Assembly (NCBI RefSeq): GCF_024189315.1 | Contig: NZ_JAIZEO010000002.1 | Coordinates: 310,001-374,000 of the forward strand | Origin: Halobacillus sp. A5 | GTDB taxonomy: Bacteria; Bacillota; Bacilli; Bacillales; Halobacillaceae | DNA length: 64,000 bases | Direction: 5' to 3' | In this document: one piece after another, positions 33,151-42,682 of the stretch | How positions within the stretch are numbered: the first letter of the stretch is position 1 | Layout of the letters: each line of letters starts with the position of its first letter | Made by a program: the position numbers and the translations under genes | The notes under the pieces: model-generated | The model's input: the letters and a program-made list of their open reading frames with translations, nothing else | Told to the model about the DNA's origin: nothing | Database searches by the model: none

Positions 33151-34449
33151 ATGTTTCAGCTTTTTGCAGCTATAACAAAGACAAAGTCGGACGCTTTTGT
33201 CCTGGATTCTCAATCCAGAGGCAGCATTGAAATTAAAGATCCAGAGCTACATAAACAATTTCAAATGATTGAATTAACTGAATCTGATCTATCGGTATTG
33301 AAATCGTTACAGCCTATTATTAAGAAAAATATAAAAAGCATCGTGGATCAGTTTTACACCAATATAGAATATGAAGGCTCTCTGATGGATATTATTGATG
33401 ATCACAGCTCAGTCGAGAGGCTGAAGAAAACTCTTACAAACCATATTCAAGAAATGTTTAATGGCGTTATTAATGAGAAGTTTATTCATCAAAGAAAAAT
33501 TATAGCAGAAGTTCATGTGAGAATCGGTCTGCAGCCTAAGTGGTATATGTGTTCGTTTCAGGATTTATTGAATTCTCTCCTCTCCATCTATGATAAGGAA
33601 ATCATAAATGGAGAGGAGTATCGGCGGGCCGTCCGGGCAACTACAAAAATATTAAACTTTGAACAGCAGATCGTACTGGAACTGTTTGAGCAGGAAAACC
33701 TAAGAATACGTGAAGAGGAAGCAGCAAAGAAAGCTGCAGCTTACCGAAAAATAGATGAAATGTCTGAAGAACTCGCTGCTATCTCACAGCAGGCCAGTGC
33801 CTCAACGGAACAGCTGACTGAACAAAGTGACAAAATCCTTGGCGATTCAAAAAAAGGAACAGAAGTGGCTCAAAACGTAGAAGCACAGTCAACAGAAGGA
33901 AAAGAACAGCTTGAAGTACAGCAGTCGCAGATGAATCATATCCAGCTAAGCATTCAACAAATCAAAGATGAAATGGAAAAATTAAAAGGAACAGCAGATG
34001 AAATCAGTCAAATCGTAACGATCGTGTCGTCTATTGCGGAGCAGACGAACTTATTATCATTGAATGCTTCAATAGAAGCAGCGCGTGCCGGGGAACACGG
34101 GGCTGGCTTTACAGTGGTAGCCAATGAAGTACGTAAGCTTTCTGAACAAACGAAGAGCTCCGTTTCAGAGGTTTCTGAGTTAATTCAGTCTACAAACGGT
34201 CAGATACATAAGGTCTCTCATAACGTAGGAGGCATTGAGCAGCTGATCTTAGAGGGTACAGAGAACATGAATCAAATTAATGACTTTTTCACAGAAATTG
34301 TAGCAGCAATGGCCCGGAATAAGGAGTATAATTCTGGAATCGAAAAGGAACTGGAAGGATTTTCACAGGTTATTCAGGAGATCAATGAAGCTGTAGCCCA
34401 GGTAGCTGCCTCATCTCAACAGTTGACCGAGGTTACGGAACAACCATAA
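33151..34449 (+). CDS. hemAT: Heme-based aerotaxis transducer HemAT
   Basis: 432 aa, the same length as B. subtilis HemAT. No membrane segment is seen, so it is a soluble receptor. Residues 30-190 form a globin-coupled sensor with the proximal heme ligand His122 in EVHVRIGLQPKWYM. Residues 200-432 form the methyl-accepting signalling domain, with the CheA/CheW contact tip EQTNLLSLNASIEAARAGEHG near 300. It senses oxygen and signals to the flagellar motor. A SigD-type promoter ties it to the motility regulon. GGGGGAATTGG precedes the start. Confidence 0.95.
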   Translation: MFQLFAAITKTKSDAFVLDSQSRGSIEIKDPELHKQFQMIELTESDLSVLKSLQPIIKKNIKSIVDQFYTNIEYEGSLMDIIDDHSSVERLKKTLTNHIQEMFNGVINEKFIHQRKIIAEVHVRIGLQPKWYMCSFQDLLNSLLSIYDKEIINGEEYRRAVRATTKILNFEQQIVLELFEQENLRIREEEAAKKAAAYRKIDEMSEELAAISQQASASTEQLTEQSDKILGDSKKGTEVAQNVEAQSTEGKEQLEVQQSQMNHIQLSIQQIKDEMEKLKGTADEISQIVTIVSSIAEQTNLLSLNASIEAARAGEHGAGFTVVANEVRKLSEQTKSSVSEVSELIQSTNGQIHKVSHNVGGIEQLILEGTENMNQINDFFTEIVAAMARNKEYNSGIEKELEGFSQVIQEINEAVAQVAASSQQLTEVTEQP

Positions 34450-34457
34450 ACGGGAAT

Positions 34458-34494
34458 GAAAAGAGTAGAGCATTGCTTCTGCTCTTTCTTTTTA
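34458..34494 (+). terminator. Terminator of hemAT
   Basis: AGAGCA / TGCTCT with flanking AAAAGAG and CTCTTTCTTTTT. Imperfect stem, but a good T-rich end. Confidence 0.65.
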
Positions 34495-34558
34495 TGATTG
34501 AAACCTACTCCCTCTCATATACGTAGTAAAAAGAAAATAGTTAGCGGAGGAATGAAAT

Positions 34559-35260
34559 ATGAGCCTTCATCCTGTACTCCAAATTCATGACTGTCATATT
34601 ATCATTAGAGATCAATCTATATTGAAGCAAGTTTCGTTTGAAGTGGATAAAGGCCGGATTACAGCTTTAGTCGGCCATAATGGGGCTGGGAAATCAACGG
34701 TAATGAAGGCTGTTACAGGTTCACTGGAGAAAGCAGGCGGAACTATTTCAATCAATGGCATAAATCAGGATCAGAATTTCTCAGAATATAAATATCAATT
34801 CAGTTATATCCCCGAAGAACCTCTGCTCTTGAATGAACTGACAGTGTTTCAGCATTTTCAGCTTTATCAAAAGAGCTACGATATTCCTGATCATCTATTT
34901 ATTGAGCGTATCCAAGTCTATGCCGAGGCGTTTGAACTGATGGATAAGTTGGATGAGTATCCAGAAGCTTTATCAAAAGGGATGAGACAAAAAGCTCAAA
35001 CCATTTGTGCACTGCTTCCAGACGTTCCGCTGCTGCTCATTGATGAACCTTTTATGGGCTTAGATGTGTATGCCGGAGCATATTTAGAGAAACTGCTTAA
35101 AGAGCGGCGGGACCTGGGAACGAGTATATTGCTTACGACTCATCAGCTTGAAAAAGTCCATGACCTGGCAGATGATTTTGTTATGTTGAAAAACGGCCGG
35201 GTTTCTTCGGCTGGAATAGTGGAGGAATTTGATCAACTGGATCGGAGAGGGTCTTCATGA
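34559..35260 (+). CDS. ABC transporter ATPase, EcsA-like
   Basis: 233 aa with AGCGGAGG before ATG. Walker A GHNGAGKST near 41, Q-loop region FSYIPEEPLLLNE, signature LSKGMRQKAQ (in place of LSGGQ, as in EcsA), Walker B LLLIDEPFMGLD near 155 and the H-loop TTHQ. B. subtilis EcsA works with EcsB in a transporter that affects proteolysis inside the membrane, secretion and competence. The next gene overlaps by 4 bases and is the matching permease. It may be a second or diverged copy; that cannot be told from this window. Confidence 0.82.
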   Translation: MSLHPVLQIHDCHIIIRDQSILKQVSFEVDKGRITALVGHNGAGKSTVMKAVTGSLEKAGGTISINGINQDQNFSEYKYQFSYIPEEPLLLNELTVFQHFQLYQKSYDIPDHLFIERIQVYAEAFELMDKLDEYPEALSKGMRQKAQTICALLPDVPLLLIDEPFMGLDVYAGAYLEKLLKERRDLGTSILLTTHQLEKVHDLADDFVMLKNGRVSSAGIVEEFDQLDRRGSS

Positions 35261-36669
35261 ATTTCTCGACATGGGAAGTTTACTGCTGGGTACGCAGCCA
35301 GAGGCTCCAGAAGAAAAGGAATCTGTATCAGCAGGCCTTTTTGGTGAATTTTGATATCACGGTGATCGTCTATTGTTTGATCTTTGGTGTTTTGCTTTTA
35401 TTTATAACTGCGGATTGGTTAGACCGATTTCTTCCGTTGGTAGAATCTTCGCAGGCACAGATCCAGCAAGTAGTGTGGCTGCTTCCTGCAGTTGTTTTTC
35501 TTAGATCCTGCTCTCAGTCTTTTTTTCATTCCGGCTTAGCCTTTACAACGAGTGAGCTTAATATGAGCATGCTGCCGCATACGAGAAGCCACCTGCTTTG
35601 GCACATTGCCTTAATAAGAGGAGGTATGCACCTGGCGGGAGCTTTTGCAGCAGCATTGCTTTTTGGATGGATTACTCCCTTTACGTATTCATTTGTCTTT
35701 TACCTGGCAGCCGTTTTCAGTTTGTTTTTCATTCTAACTATTCTCATCCAGTGGAAGCTGTTTTCGCTCTCGCGCTGGCAAAAATTAAGCAGTGTCGTAA
35801 CTGCGTTTCTTTTTATTGCGGGATTACGTTACGTCGTGTCTGCCTTAGACCTGCATGCGGGATGGGTCGGGTGGCTGCTTGGCTTGGTGTTGCTGGGTGT
35901 AAATATATATATCCTTCCCCGCAGCCTGCAGGGAGTGGACTGGGGTCGGACGGTGGAAGTTAACGATGCAAGAGTGTGGAATATTAAATTAATCAGTCAC
36001 ATAACAGGCACTTCAATTAAACCTCCGAAGCGTTACGGAGTTCTTCAAACTTTCCTGAGAAGCCGGAGGGCGAAGCAGCGTTTTAATGAGATTCATCAAT
36101 TATATCATCGGCTTTGGCGCCATCACTTACATCATAAGTTCAGTTATGTATGGAAAACCTTGCTTATAAGTGCTGTCATCGTCGTTGTTCTGCCTGCTCA
36201 AACTTATTGGGTCATATATATTAGTCTCCCTGTTGCTGTATATGTCTATATAGAAATGGCAGCCAGTTTATTTGCAGATCAATTTCAGGAGCATCCTCTT
36301 TTAAATATAATTCCAATAGAAGAAAAAGGGTGGCTCAGTACTTTTTATCGCTGGGCAGCCGGAGGGCTGGTCATTCTATTTATTTTCTTTGCAGCAGCTG
36401 TCGGTTTTTTAAAAGGATTTCACCTCGCTTTTATTATTCAAATCATCGCCCTGATCTTTTGGAGCATGTACGATTTACACCTGCGATTACAAGAGAGGGT
36501 AAATGTTGTTCAGCAGAAAAACATACAGGTTCAGGAAGTTCTAAGGCTCTGCGGATATTTGTTTCTAGGGGCCGGGGTATATGTTTCTCCTGTCGTTTTA
36601 GGTGTATTTCTTCCTCCGCTGATTAAAATTTATTTGAATAAGCGTCCTTTTTACCGATCAGCCGCATGA
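35257..36669 (+). CDS. ABC transporter permease, EcsB-like
   Basis: 470 aa, some 60 residues longer than B. subtilis EcsB. About ten hydrophobic segments arranged as two groups around a basic cytosolic stretch near 235-300 (RSRRAKQRFNEIHQLYHRLWRHHLHHK in part). The start ATG overlaps the ATPase stop (ATGA). The opening SQRLQKKRNLYQQAF is like EcsB. The transported molecule is not known. Confidence 0.78.
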   Translation: MNFSTWEVYCWVRSQRLQKKRNLYQQAFLVNFDITVIVYCLIFGVLLLFITADWLDRFLPLVESSQAQIQQVVWLLPAVVFLRSCSQSFFHSGLAFTTSELNMSMLPHTRSHLLWHIALIRGGMHLAGAFAAALLFGWITPFTYSFVFYLAAVFSLFFILTILIQWKLFSLSRWQKLSSVVTAFLFIAGLRYVVSALDLHAGWVGWLLGLVLLGVNIYILPRSLQGVDWGRTVEVNDARVWNIKLISHITGTSIKPPKRYGVLQTFLRSRRAKQRFNEIHQLYHRLWRHHLHHKFSYVWKTLLISAVIVVVLPAQTYWVIYISLPVAVYVYIEMAASLFADQFQEHPLLNIIPIEEKGWLSTFYRWAAGGLVILFIFFAAAVGFLKGFHLAFIIQIIALIFWSMYDLHLRLQERVNVVQQKNIQVQEVLRLCGYLFLGAGVYVSPVVLGVFLPPLIKIYLNKRPFYRSAA

Positions 36670-36691
36670 AGGTTAAGGACGCCTATTCCGA

Positions 36692-37045
36692 CTATTGTTC
36701 AAGCCATTCTTTTATAACTGCAGCATGGTTATGAGTTTCGTCTTTGGCTCCATAAAGTAAGAGGACGCGGTTTCTGGCTGCCCGTTTCTTCAGCTCCTTA
36801 ACCTTTTCTTTTTTTTCGGGGTCCTCTTGAAGTTCTTTTTTATATCTTTTTTTAAATTCCGGGAACTTGTCGGGGTCATGATTAAACCATTTTTTTAAAC
36901 TTGAGCTTGGTGAAATTTCCTTCATCCATTCATCTAACCGGGCTTGCTCTTTAGAGATGCCTCTGGGCCAAATTCCATCTACAAGCACACGGTATCCTCC
37001 AATGTTTTGATCTTCATCGTAAATTCTTTTTAAAATAACCGACAC
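36692..37045 (-). CDS. DUF488 family protein (YeaO-like)
   Basis: 117 aa if started at GTG 37045, which lies eight bases after GGAGG; ATG 37060 has its only AGG directly abutting, so it is less likely. DUF488 marks: LKRIYDE, YRVLVDGIWPRGISKEQARLDEWMKEISPS (in part), LKKWFNHDPDKFPEFKKRY and VLLLYGAKDETHNHA. The family occurs widely without an assigned activity. Highly charged, cytosolic. It converges on the EcsB-like gene. Confidence 0.85.
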   Translation of the reverse strand: MSVILKRIYDEDQNIGGYRVLVDGIWPRGISKEQARLDEWMKEISPSSSLKKWFNHDPDKFPEFKKRYKKELQEDPEKKEKVKELKKRAARNRVLLLYGAKDETHNHAAVIKEWLEQ

Positions 37046-37233
37046 AAATTCTTCCTCCATCCTCTATATTTTTATTAACTAGTCCTCTTCTTAGGTTTAT
37101 TTTCCATCTTTTAAATTCGATAAACAGAGAATGGAAATTATGTTACTATAAAAATAGCGAAAAAGTGTAAAATTTTAGTTTATTTGTTGGTTTATATGGA
37201 TACATATAACTATTTAGTAAAAGGGGTGAATTT

Positions 37234-38487
37234 GTGAACGAGCTAACCTACCTGGTTATTTTTACAGTAATTGTTGTTGTTATCGGTTTATGGGAAAAAA
37301 ATTCACTGGATCATAAATTGAAGAGGATTCCTACTAGAATTCTTATTAATGGAATCAGGGGAAAGTCCACTGTGACTCGTTTAGTAATGGGAATTCTAAA
37401 GGAGAACGGTGAAAAAGTAGTCGGCAAGACAACAGGCACCTCTGCAAGAATGTTCTACTGGGATTTAGAAGAAGAAGAGCCTATCGTACGTGGTCTGCAA
37501 GGGCCGAACATTAGTGAACAAAGAAAAATGGTACATAAAGTTACGAATCGGAAAGCCGATGCTTTCGTAAGTGAATGTATGGCAATTAACCCGGAGTATC
37601 AGAAGATATTCCAGGAGAAATTGGTGAAATCCAATATAACGATCATAACAAATGTTATGGAAGACCATCTGGATATCATGGGACCCACTCTCGATGATAT
37701 AGCACGCGCCTTCAGCTCCACTATCCCTCATAATGGTTATTTGATTATTCCCGAAACCACTTATCAAAGCTATTTTGTAATAGAAGCTCAAAAACGGAAC
37801 TCAAAAGTGATCATTGCGGACGAAAGTACAGTTGATGAGGAATATCTAAAAAAATTTCCGTTCATGATTTTTCCTCAAAATGCAGCTTTGGCTTTAGCAG
37901 TGGCTGATATACTGGGGGTTGATCGGGACACGGCACTGCAGGGAATGTTAAATGCTCCTGTTGACCCTGGTGCGATGCGTGTTCACCAATTTGGTGATGA
38001 GAAACGGCCTAAGTATTTCTTTAATGGATTTGCAGCTAATGATGTGACCTCTACTTTAAACATTTGGGAGCGCATTAAAGAACAAGGATATCCGGTGGAT
38101 GATGTTACCGTAGTTATGAACTGCCGTCATGACCGCGTGGAACGTACGATCGAGTTTGCCGAAAAGGTGCTGCCTTATATGGAGATCAACCGTCTTGTAA
38201 TCATTGGAAAGGAAGCTCATCCCATTCTGTCAGCCTATGATGAAGGAAAGATAAGAACGAACCACATTGTAAACCTGGAAAAGCAGCCGGTTGAAAAGGC
38301 GGTTGATTACATTAATCGTTTACCTGACCATGCACTCGTCTACGGAATAGGCAATATCCATGGGGGAGGGGAGGAGTTTGCCGCGGCAATTGAAGAAAAG
38401 GAATTATCACAAAGAGAACGGCAGAAGCAGGACGGCTCCATGTCAGCCGTGGAATTTACAGAGAGAAGCTATCAATTGAATAAATAA
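37234..38487 (+). CDS. capB: Poly-gamma-glutamate synthase, ligase subunit
   Basis: 417 aa from a GTG start behind AAAGGGG. An N-terminal membrane helix (3-20) is followed by the Mur-ligase-like ATP site NGIRGKSTVTR near 36, ECMAINPEYQ, ITNVMEDHLDIMG near 135 and VVMNCRHDRVERT near 288. CapB/PgsB joins glutamates through their gamma-carboxyl groups at the membrane together with CapC. First gene of capBCA-capD; a 173-base upstream region has AT-rich promoter-like sequence. Confidence 0.94.
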   Translation: MNELTYLVIFTVIVVVIGLWEKNSLDHKLKRIPTRILINGIRGKSTVTRLVMGILKENGEKVVGKTTGTSARMFYWDLEEEEPIVRGLQGPNISEQRKMVHKVTNRKADAFVSECMAINPEYQKIFQEKLVKSNITIITNVMEDHLDIMGPTLDDIARAFSSTIPHNGYLIIPETTYQSYFVIEAQKRNSKVIIADESTVDEEYLKKFPFMIFPQNAALALAVADILGVDRDTALQGMLNAPVDPGAMRVHQFGDEKRPKYFFNGFAANDVTSTLNIWERIKEQGYPVDDVTVVMNCRHDRVERTIEFAEKVLPYMEINRLVIIGKEAHPILSAYDEGKIRTNHIVNLEKQPVEKAVDYINRLPDHALVYGIGNIHGGGEEFAAAIEEKELSQRERQKQDGSMSAVEFTERSYQLNK

Positions 38488-38526
38488 ACAAATAAGTTTT
38501 GAGTTTAAAAAGGGGTTGGAGACGAA

Positions 38527-38976
38527 TTGTTTGGCACGGATTTGTACATTGCGATCGTTATTGGGGTTTTATTGAGTCTGCTTTACGCAGAGAAGACTGG
38601 AATTATGCCGGCGGGCCTGGTGGTCCCCGGCTATCTTGCTTTAATTTTTGACCAGGTGATGTATGTCCTGGTTGTAGGATTGATTAGTTTGTTTACTTAC
38701 CTTCTGGTGACTCAAGTGCTTTCCAGATTTACTGTTCTTTATGGACGGCGGAAGTTTGCTGCCATGTTAACAGTAGGGGTTTTATTAAAAATGTCTATGG
38801 ATTACCTCTATCCACTCACACCCTTTCCAGTCATGGAACTCAGGGGGATCGGGGTTATTGTACCTGGGTTAATAGCCAATTCGATTCAAAGGCAGGGGGT
38901 TATCCCTACGTTCAGCTCCACTTTTGTTATTGCGTTTTTTACATTTGTTTTTATTACGGTCTATCATTTGCTGTAG
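38527..38976 (+). CDS. capC: Poly-gamma-glutamate synthase, membrane subunit
   Basis: 149 aa from a TTG start (GGGGTTGGAGACGAA before it). Four to five membrane helices and the family block EKTGIMPAGLVVPGYLAL near 18-35, ELRGIGVIVPGLIANSIQRQG near 100. CapC/PgsC is the membrane partner of CapB. 39 bases from capB and 12 from capA. Confidence 0.92.
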   Translation: MFGTDLYIAIVIGVLLSLLYAEKTGIMPAGLVVPGYLALIFDQVMYVLVVGLISLFTYLLVTQVLSRFTVLYGRRKFAAMLTVGVLLKMSMDYLYPLTPFPVMELRGIGVIVPGLIANSIQRQGVIPTFSSTFVIAFFTFVFITVYHLL

Positions 38977-38988
38977 GGGAGTTTTAGT

Positions 38989-40245
38989 ATGAAAGAAACA
39001 AAGCTGAAGACATTTATGCAGGCATGGGTCAAAAAACATCGAGAGAAAACTGTTTCTCATTCTATTATTCTCGCTATCATTTTGTCCATTCCTTTTTTTG
39101 CTCATAAACAGATTGATAATGTTCCGGTGCCTGAGGATACAAGGCCCGACAATGTTGATTACCGTGTATCCATGGTGGGTGATATGATGCTTGGCAGGCA
39201 CGTTCAGGACGCGGCATTAAGAGAAGGGGAGCCGGTTGACCGTGTTTTCTCCTACGTCACTCCATATTTACAGGAGTCCGATCACGCTACAGGTAACTTT
39301 GAAAACCCGGTAATTGACACAAGTGACGAGGAAGTTGAAAGTCAGATGGAAGACTATGAATTACATAATAAGGATATCCATCTTTATGCTGAAGCAGGAG
39401 CTGAGGAGGCTCTTGTAGATGCAGGATTTGATTCAGTTACTTTAGCAAACAACCACACCATGGATTATGGAGATTTATCATTAACCGAGACACTGAACCA
39501 CATGGAAAGCCTGGATATGGATTTGCTCGGAATAGGTGACGTCCTTGATTCTGGGGAAGCACAGGTAGAAACGGACAGTGAGGAAGAAGAAGTCAAAGAT
39601 GCTGGAGAGATTTCTTATTTTGATATAAGCGACGATTACTCAGCTGCAATTCTAGGGTTTACGGACGTATTCGTTCAAGGCTACAGCGCTGGAGATTATG
39701 TTGGAGGAGTTCTAACGGGAGACGGCCTGGATGTTCTTCAAAACCGCATTAGAGAAGCGAGTGAGGAAGCAGATGTAGTTATTGTACACGCTCACTGGGG
39801 GGATGAATACCAGGTCGGTTCAAACGAGGAGCAGGAAAATCTCGCCTGGCTTCTCACAGACATTGGGGCTGATATTATCATCGGCCACCATTCCCATGTC
39901 CTCGAACCGGTTACTGTAGTAGAAACTCAAAATAATACGTCTCTTGTCATGAATAGTCTTGGAAACTTTGTATTTGACCAGGGGTGGTCGCGGACTAAAG
40001 AATCCACCCTTGCCCAGCTTGACTTTTTAGAGGATGGAAGCACAGATCTTTCATTTATTCCAATGCAGATTACTGACACGAAGCCGCGGGAAACAAAGGG
40101 GATATTAAAGCCTTACCGGGATTACCGTATTTTTAGGACGCTGAGGAAAGAGCTTGACCCTGATTTATGGAAAGTTGAAGACAGCCGGCTCGTAATTGAT
40201 TTACAAGAAGCAGGCGTACTGGATTACGGAGGGTCAGACTCATGA
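38989..40245 (+). CDS. capA: Poly-gamma-glutamate capsule protein CapA (metallophosphatase fold)
   Basis: 418 aa with GGGGAG upstream. An N-terminal membrane anchor (about 24-40) precedes the calcineurin-like PGA_cap domain: MVGDMMLGRHVQD, LANNHTMDYGDLS near 155, VHAHWGDEYQ near 268, GHHSHVLEPV near 303 and NSLGNFVFDQGW. It acts outside the membrane in polymer export. Very acidic loops (TDSEEEEVKDAGE). It overlaps the next gene by 4 bases. Confidence 0.93.
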   Translation: MKETKLKTFMQAWVKKHREKTVSHSIILAIILSIPFFAHKQIDNVPVPEDTRPDNVDYRVSMVGDMMLGRHVQDAALREGEPVDRVFSYVTPYLQESDHATGNFENPVIDTSDEEVESQMEDYELHNKDIHLYAEAGAEEALVDAGFDSVTLANNHTMDYGDLSLTETLNHMESLDMDLLGIGDVLDSGEAQVETDSEEEEVKDAGEISYFDISDDYSAAILGFTDVFVQGYSAGDYVGGVLTGDGLDVLQNRIREASEEADVVIVHAHWGDEYQVGSNEEQENLAWLLTDIGADIIIGHHSHVLEPVTVVETQNNTSLVMNSLGNFVFDQGWSRTKESTLAQLDFLEDGSTDLSFIPMQITDTKPRETKGILKPYRDYRIFRTLRKELDPDLWKVEDSRLVIDLQEAGVLDYGGSDS

Positions 40246-42074
40246 ATTACTTAAAAGTGACGAACATATTCGCTGTTATTGTGTTCATTGGTTTAGTAGG
40301 GTGGAATTATTATTTTGAAGATGAGTTTGATGCATTTCGAGAGCCGTATCAGGAGGAGGAGCCTTCGGAGGCGGTGGAAATTGATGCGGATGATGAGGAG
40401 TCATACGCCTATGGAGTAAGTGCTCTCCATCCATTAGCTGTTGAGGCAGGAATGGAAGTCTTGAATGAAGGCGGTAATGCTGCTGAAGCCGCAATCGCTG
40501 TGTCTTTTACTTTAAGCGTGGTTGAACCCTATGGCTCAGGTGTCGGAGGCGGAGGTCAAATGGTCGTTCAGGAACCGGGACAGGATGCAATGACTTATGA
40601 CTACAGAGAAGCGGCCCCGGAGAGTGGGGAATGGCCTGAAAGAGGCGTAGCTGTTCCAGGATTTGTTAAAGGGATGGAAGCCTTGTATGAGGATTATGGA
40701 GAAAACAAGGAGTGGGCTGAACTATTATCCCGATCTATTGAGTATGGAGAAGAAGGGTTTGAAGTGGGACGCATCTTTAATGAACAAATCCAAAGCTCTG
40801 ACCGTTACCTTCAGCTTCCTGAAGCTGAAAGAACCAATTTTTACCCTGAGGGACAGCCGATTGCCATGAATGAGACGCTCGTTCAGGAAGAACTGGCTGA
40901 AACACTGAAGATTATACAGGAAAATGGCGCAGATGGGTTTTACGAAGGGGAGCTTGGACAACAGATTGCCACAGAGCTAAATGTTCCTCAAAGTGATTTA
41001 TCCTCCTATGAAGTGGCGGAAAGGAAAGCGGCTGCAGGGAGCTTTAAAGATCAGACGGTTTATGCAGGTTCTTCTCCAACGTCTGGTGTTATCGTGATTC
41101 AGGCACTGCAGATGATGGAACGCCTGGAGGAAGATTTTGAAGGAGTCATTCAAAGTGAATTCGAAGATGAAAATGGAGAACTGCCTGACTATCTGGCTGA
41201 TGGCCTTCCTGAAGACATGGAAGCTGTAGTGAATGACGAGGAATGGCAGGCCGTTTACATTCACCTTGTTAATAAAATTACGGATAAGGTATACAGTGAA
41301 CGAGTAAGTACTCTTGGGGACCCTCAGTTTGAAGAAGTCGACCAGGAAGAGCTTACATCTGAAGATTATACAGATGAGCTGTTTGAGCAGGAATTTTCTG
41401 AGGATGGAAGCGGAATGACAAGCTCCGCAGAATTGTTGGACAGTCCGAATGAAATAAATGACTCAAGGAATACAACACATTTTGTGGTTGTCGATAAGGA
41501 TGGCATGATGGCTTCCGCAACGAATTCCCTTGGTGAGTTTTTCGGCTCAGGAAGGTACTCAAATGGTTTTTTCCTTAATAACCAGTTGAATAATTTCAGT
41601 ACTGTCGAAGGTTCAATTAATGAATATCAGCCTGGAAAGCGCCCACGCTCATTTGTATCTCCGATGATTTTTGCGGAAGATGAGGAACCAGTGCTGGGGC
41701 TTGGCTCCCCGGGCGGTTCAAGGATACCGGCTATGCTGATTCAAACATTTCTACAGTATGAATATGGCAGAGATGACAATGAGGAACGAATAAATTTACA
41801 GGAGGCGATCATGAGACCAAGGTTCTACACGGAAGATAACGTTGTCCACCTGGAGAACATGGTGGAAGATACTTCCCTGGAGGCCTTACGTGAAGGGATG
41901 AACTATTCTGTTATTACTCATGATTCTCCGCTTTATTATGGCGGGATTCAAGGGTTAGGGGTCCGCTCAAATGGAGAAGTACAAGAGATGTTTGGCGGAG
42001 GAGATCAGCGTCGATTAGGAACCTGGCAGATTGCAGACGAGGAAGGTTTAGTAGAAGACGAAACAGGCGAATAG
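40242..42074 (+). CDS. capD: Gamma-glutamyltransferase-like capsule protein CapD
   Basis: 610 aa. An N-terminal membrane anchor (8-25) and an acidic stretch lead into the Ggt fold: ALHPLAVEAGMEVLNEGGNAAEAAIA, VEPYGSGVGGGGQM, and the autocleavage site with the new N-terminal Thr in NTTHFVVVDKDGMMASATNS near 404. GLGSPGGSRIP follows near 488. In B. anthracis CapD cuts the polymer and links it to peptidoglycan; soluble-polymer producers have PgsS/Ggt hydrolases instead. Its place in the operon favours an anchored capsule, though a degrading role is possible. Confidence 0.88.
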   Translation: MNYLKVTNIFAVIVFIGLVGWNYYFEDEFDAFREPYQEEEPSEAVEIDADDEESYAYGVSALHPLAVEAGMEVLNEGGNAAEAAIAVSFTLSVVEPYGSGVGGGGQMVVQEPGQDAMTYDYREAAPESGEWPERGVAVPGFVKGMEALYEDYGENKEWAELLSRSIEYGEEGFEVGRIFNEQIQSSDRYLQLPEAERTNFYPEGQPIAMNETLVQEELAETLKIIQENGADGFYEGELGQQIATELNVPQSDLSSYEVAERKAAAGSFKDQTVYAGSSPTSGVIVIQALQMMERLEEDFEGVIQSEFEDENGELPDYLADGLPEDMEAVVNDEEWQAVYIHLVNKITDKVYSERVSTLGDPQFEEVDQEELTSEDYTDELFEQEFSEDGSGMTSSAELLDSPNEINDSRNTTHFVVVDKDGMMASATNSLGEFFGSGRYSNGFFLNNQLNNFSTVEGSINEYQPGKRPRSFVSPMIFAEDEEPVLGLGSPGGSRIPAMLIQTFLQYEYGRDDNEERINLQEAIMRPRFYTEDNVVHLENMVEDTSLEALREGMNYSVITHDSPLYYGGIQGLGVRSNGEVQEMFGGGDQRRLGTWQIADEEGLVEDETGE

Positions 42075-42682
42075 TTGGAGAAGTTTGTCGAGAACCCATC
42101 GCTTTCTCTTTGATCTTTTTTCGCTAAAAGGTCACTAAACTAAGCGGCGTCTAAGATTCTTGTTTAACTCTGCTCCGTATTTCAAAGGTTCCACGAGTCT
42201 GTTTTGATCTAGGAACGGAAAAAGCCCTGATGGAGACCTCATGAGGTACAACTACCCCAACTCTTTCAACAGCCGGGAAGAGGTCGGGACAAAACTGAAT
42301 AAAACATAAAATAATCCGAATGATTTTGTAGAAATCAGTTCGGATTATTTATGTTAAAGAGAATTTACTCTATCGCTCCGTCAAAATGCTGCGCTTTCCT
42401 GCGGGACCACTGCTTTACTTTTTTCAAATCCTTTTTTTTTATACAATCTGAAATAAAATTTCTAAAACATAAACATAACATTGACAAAATAATTCAAAAA
42501 GAATATGATGAAGTCAGCTATTAAATTGTCGCAATTTTAGCAAAACCACAAGACAGCGCTTACATATTTATCATCTCCTTTTTTCCCGCCGCATTTCATC
42601 CAGATTTCCATCACAATCAGTAAAACTCCTTTATTAAAGGAGGCATATATAAAAGACTAGAGGTAAGGAGTCGATTGCGTTC
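42075..42682. other. Long intergenic region with repeat remnants
   Basis: About 600 bases without a supported gene. It contains GGTCGGGACAAAACTGAA near 42280, a motif like intergenic repeats of Bacillaceae; a very long hairpin at 42304-42356; and GCTTTCCTGCGGGA near 42390, like the GCTTTCCGCGGG repeat. The last 200 bases are AT-rich and should hold the murQ promoter, which I cannot place with confidence. Confidence 0.5.
42304..42356. repeat. Long inverted repeat (hairpin)
   Basis: AACATAA..ATAATCCGAA pairs with TTCGGATTAT..TTATGTT, and inside it TGATTT pairs with AAATCA around a TGTAG loop. More than 20 base pairs with one or two bulges. Confidence 0.75.
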
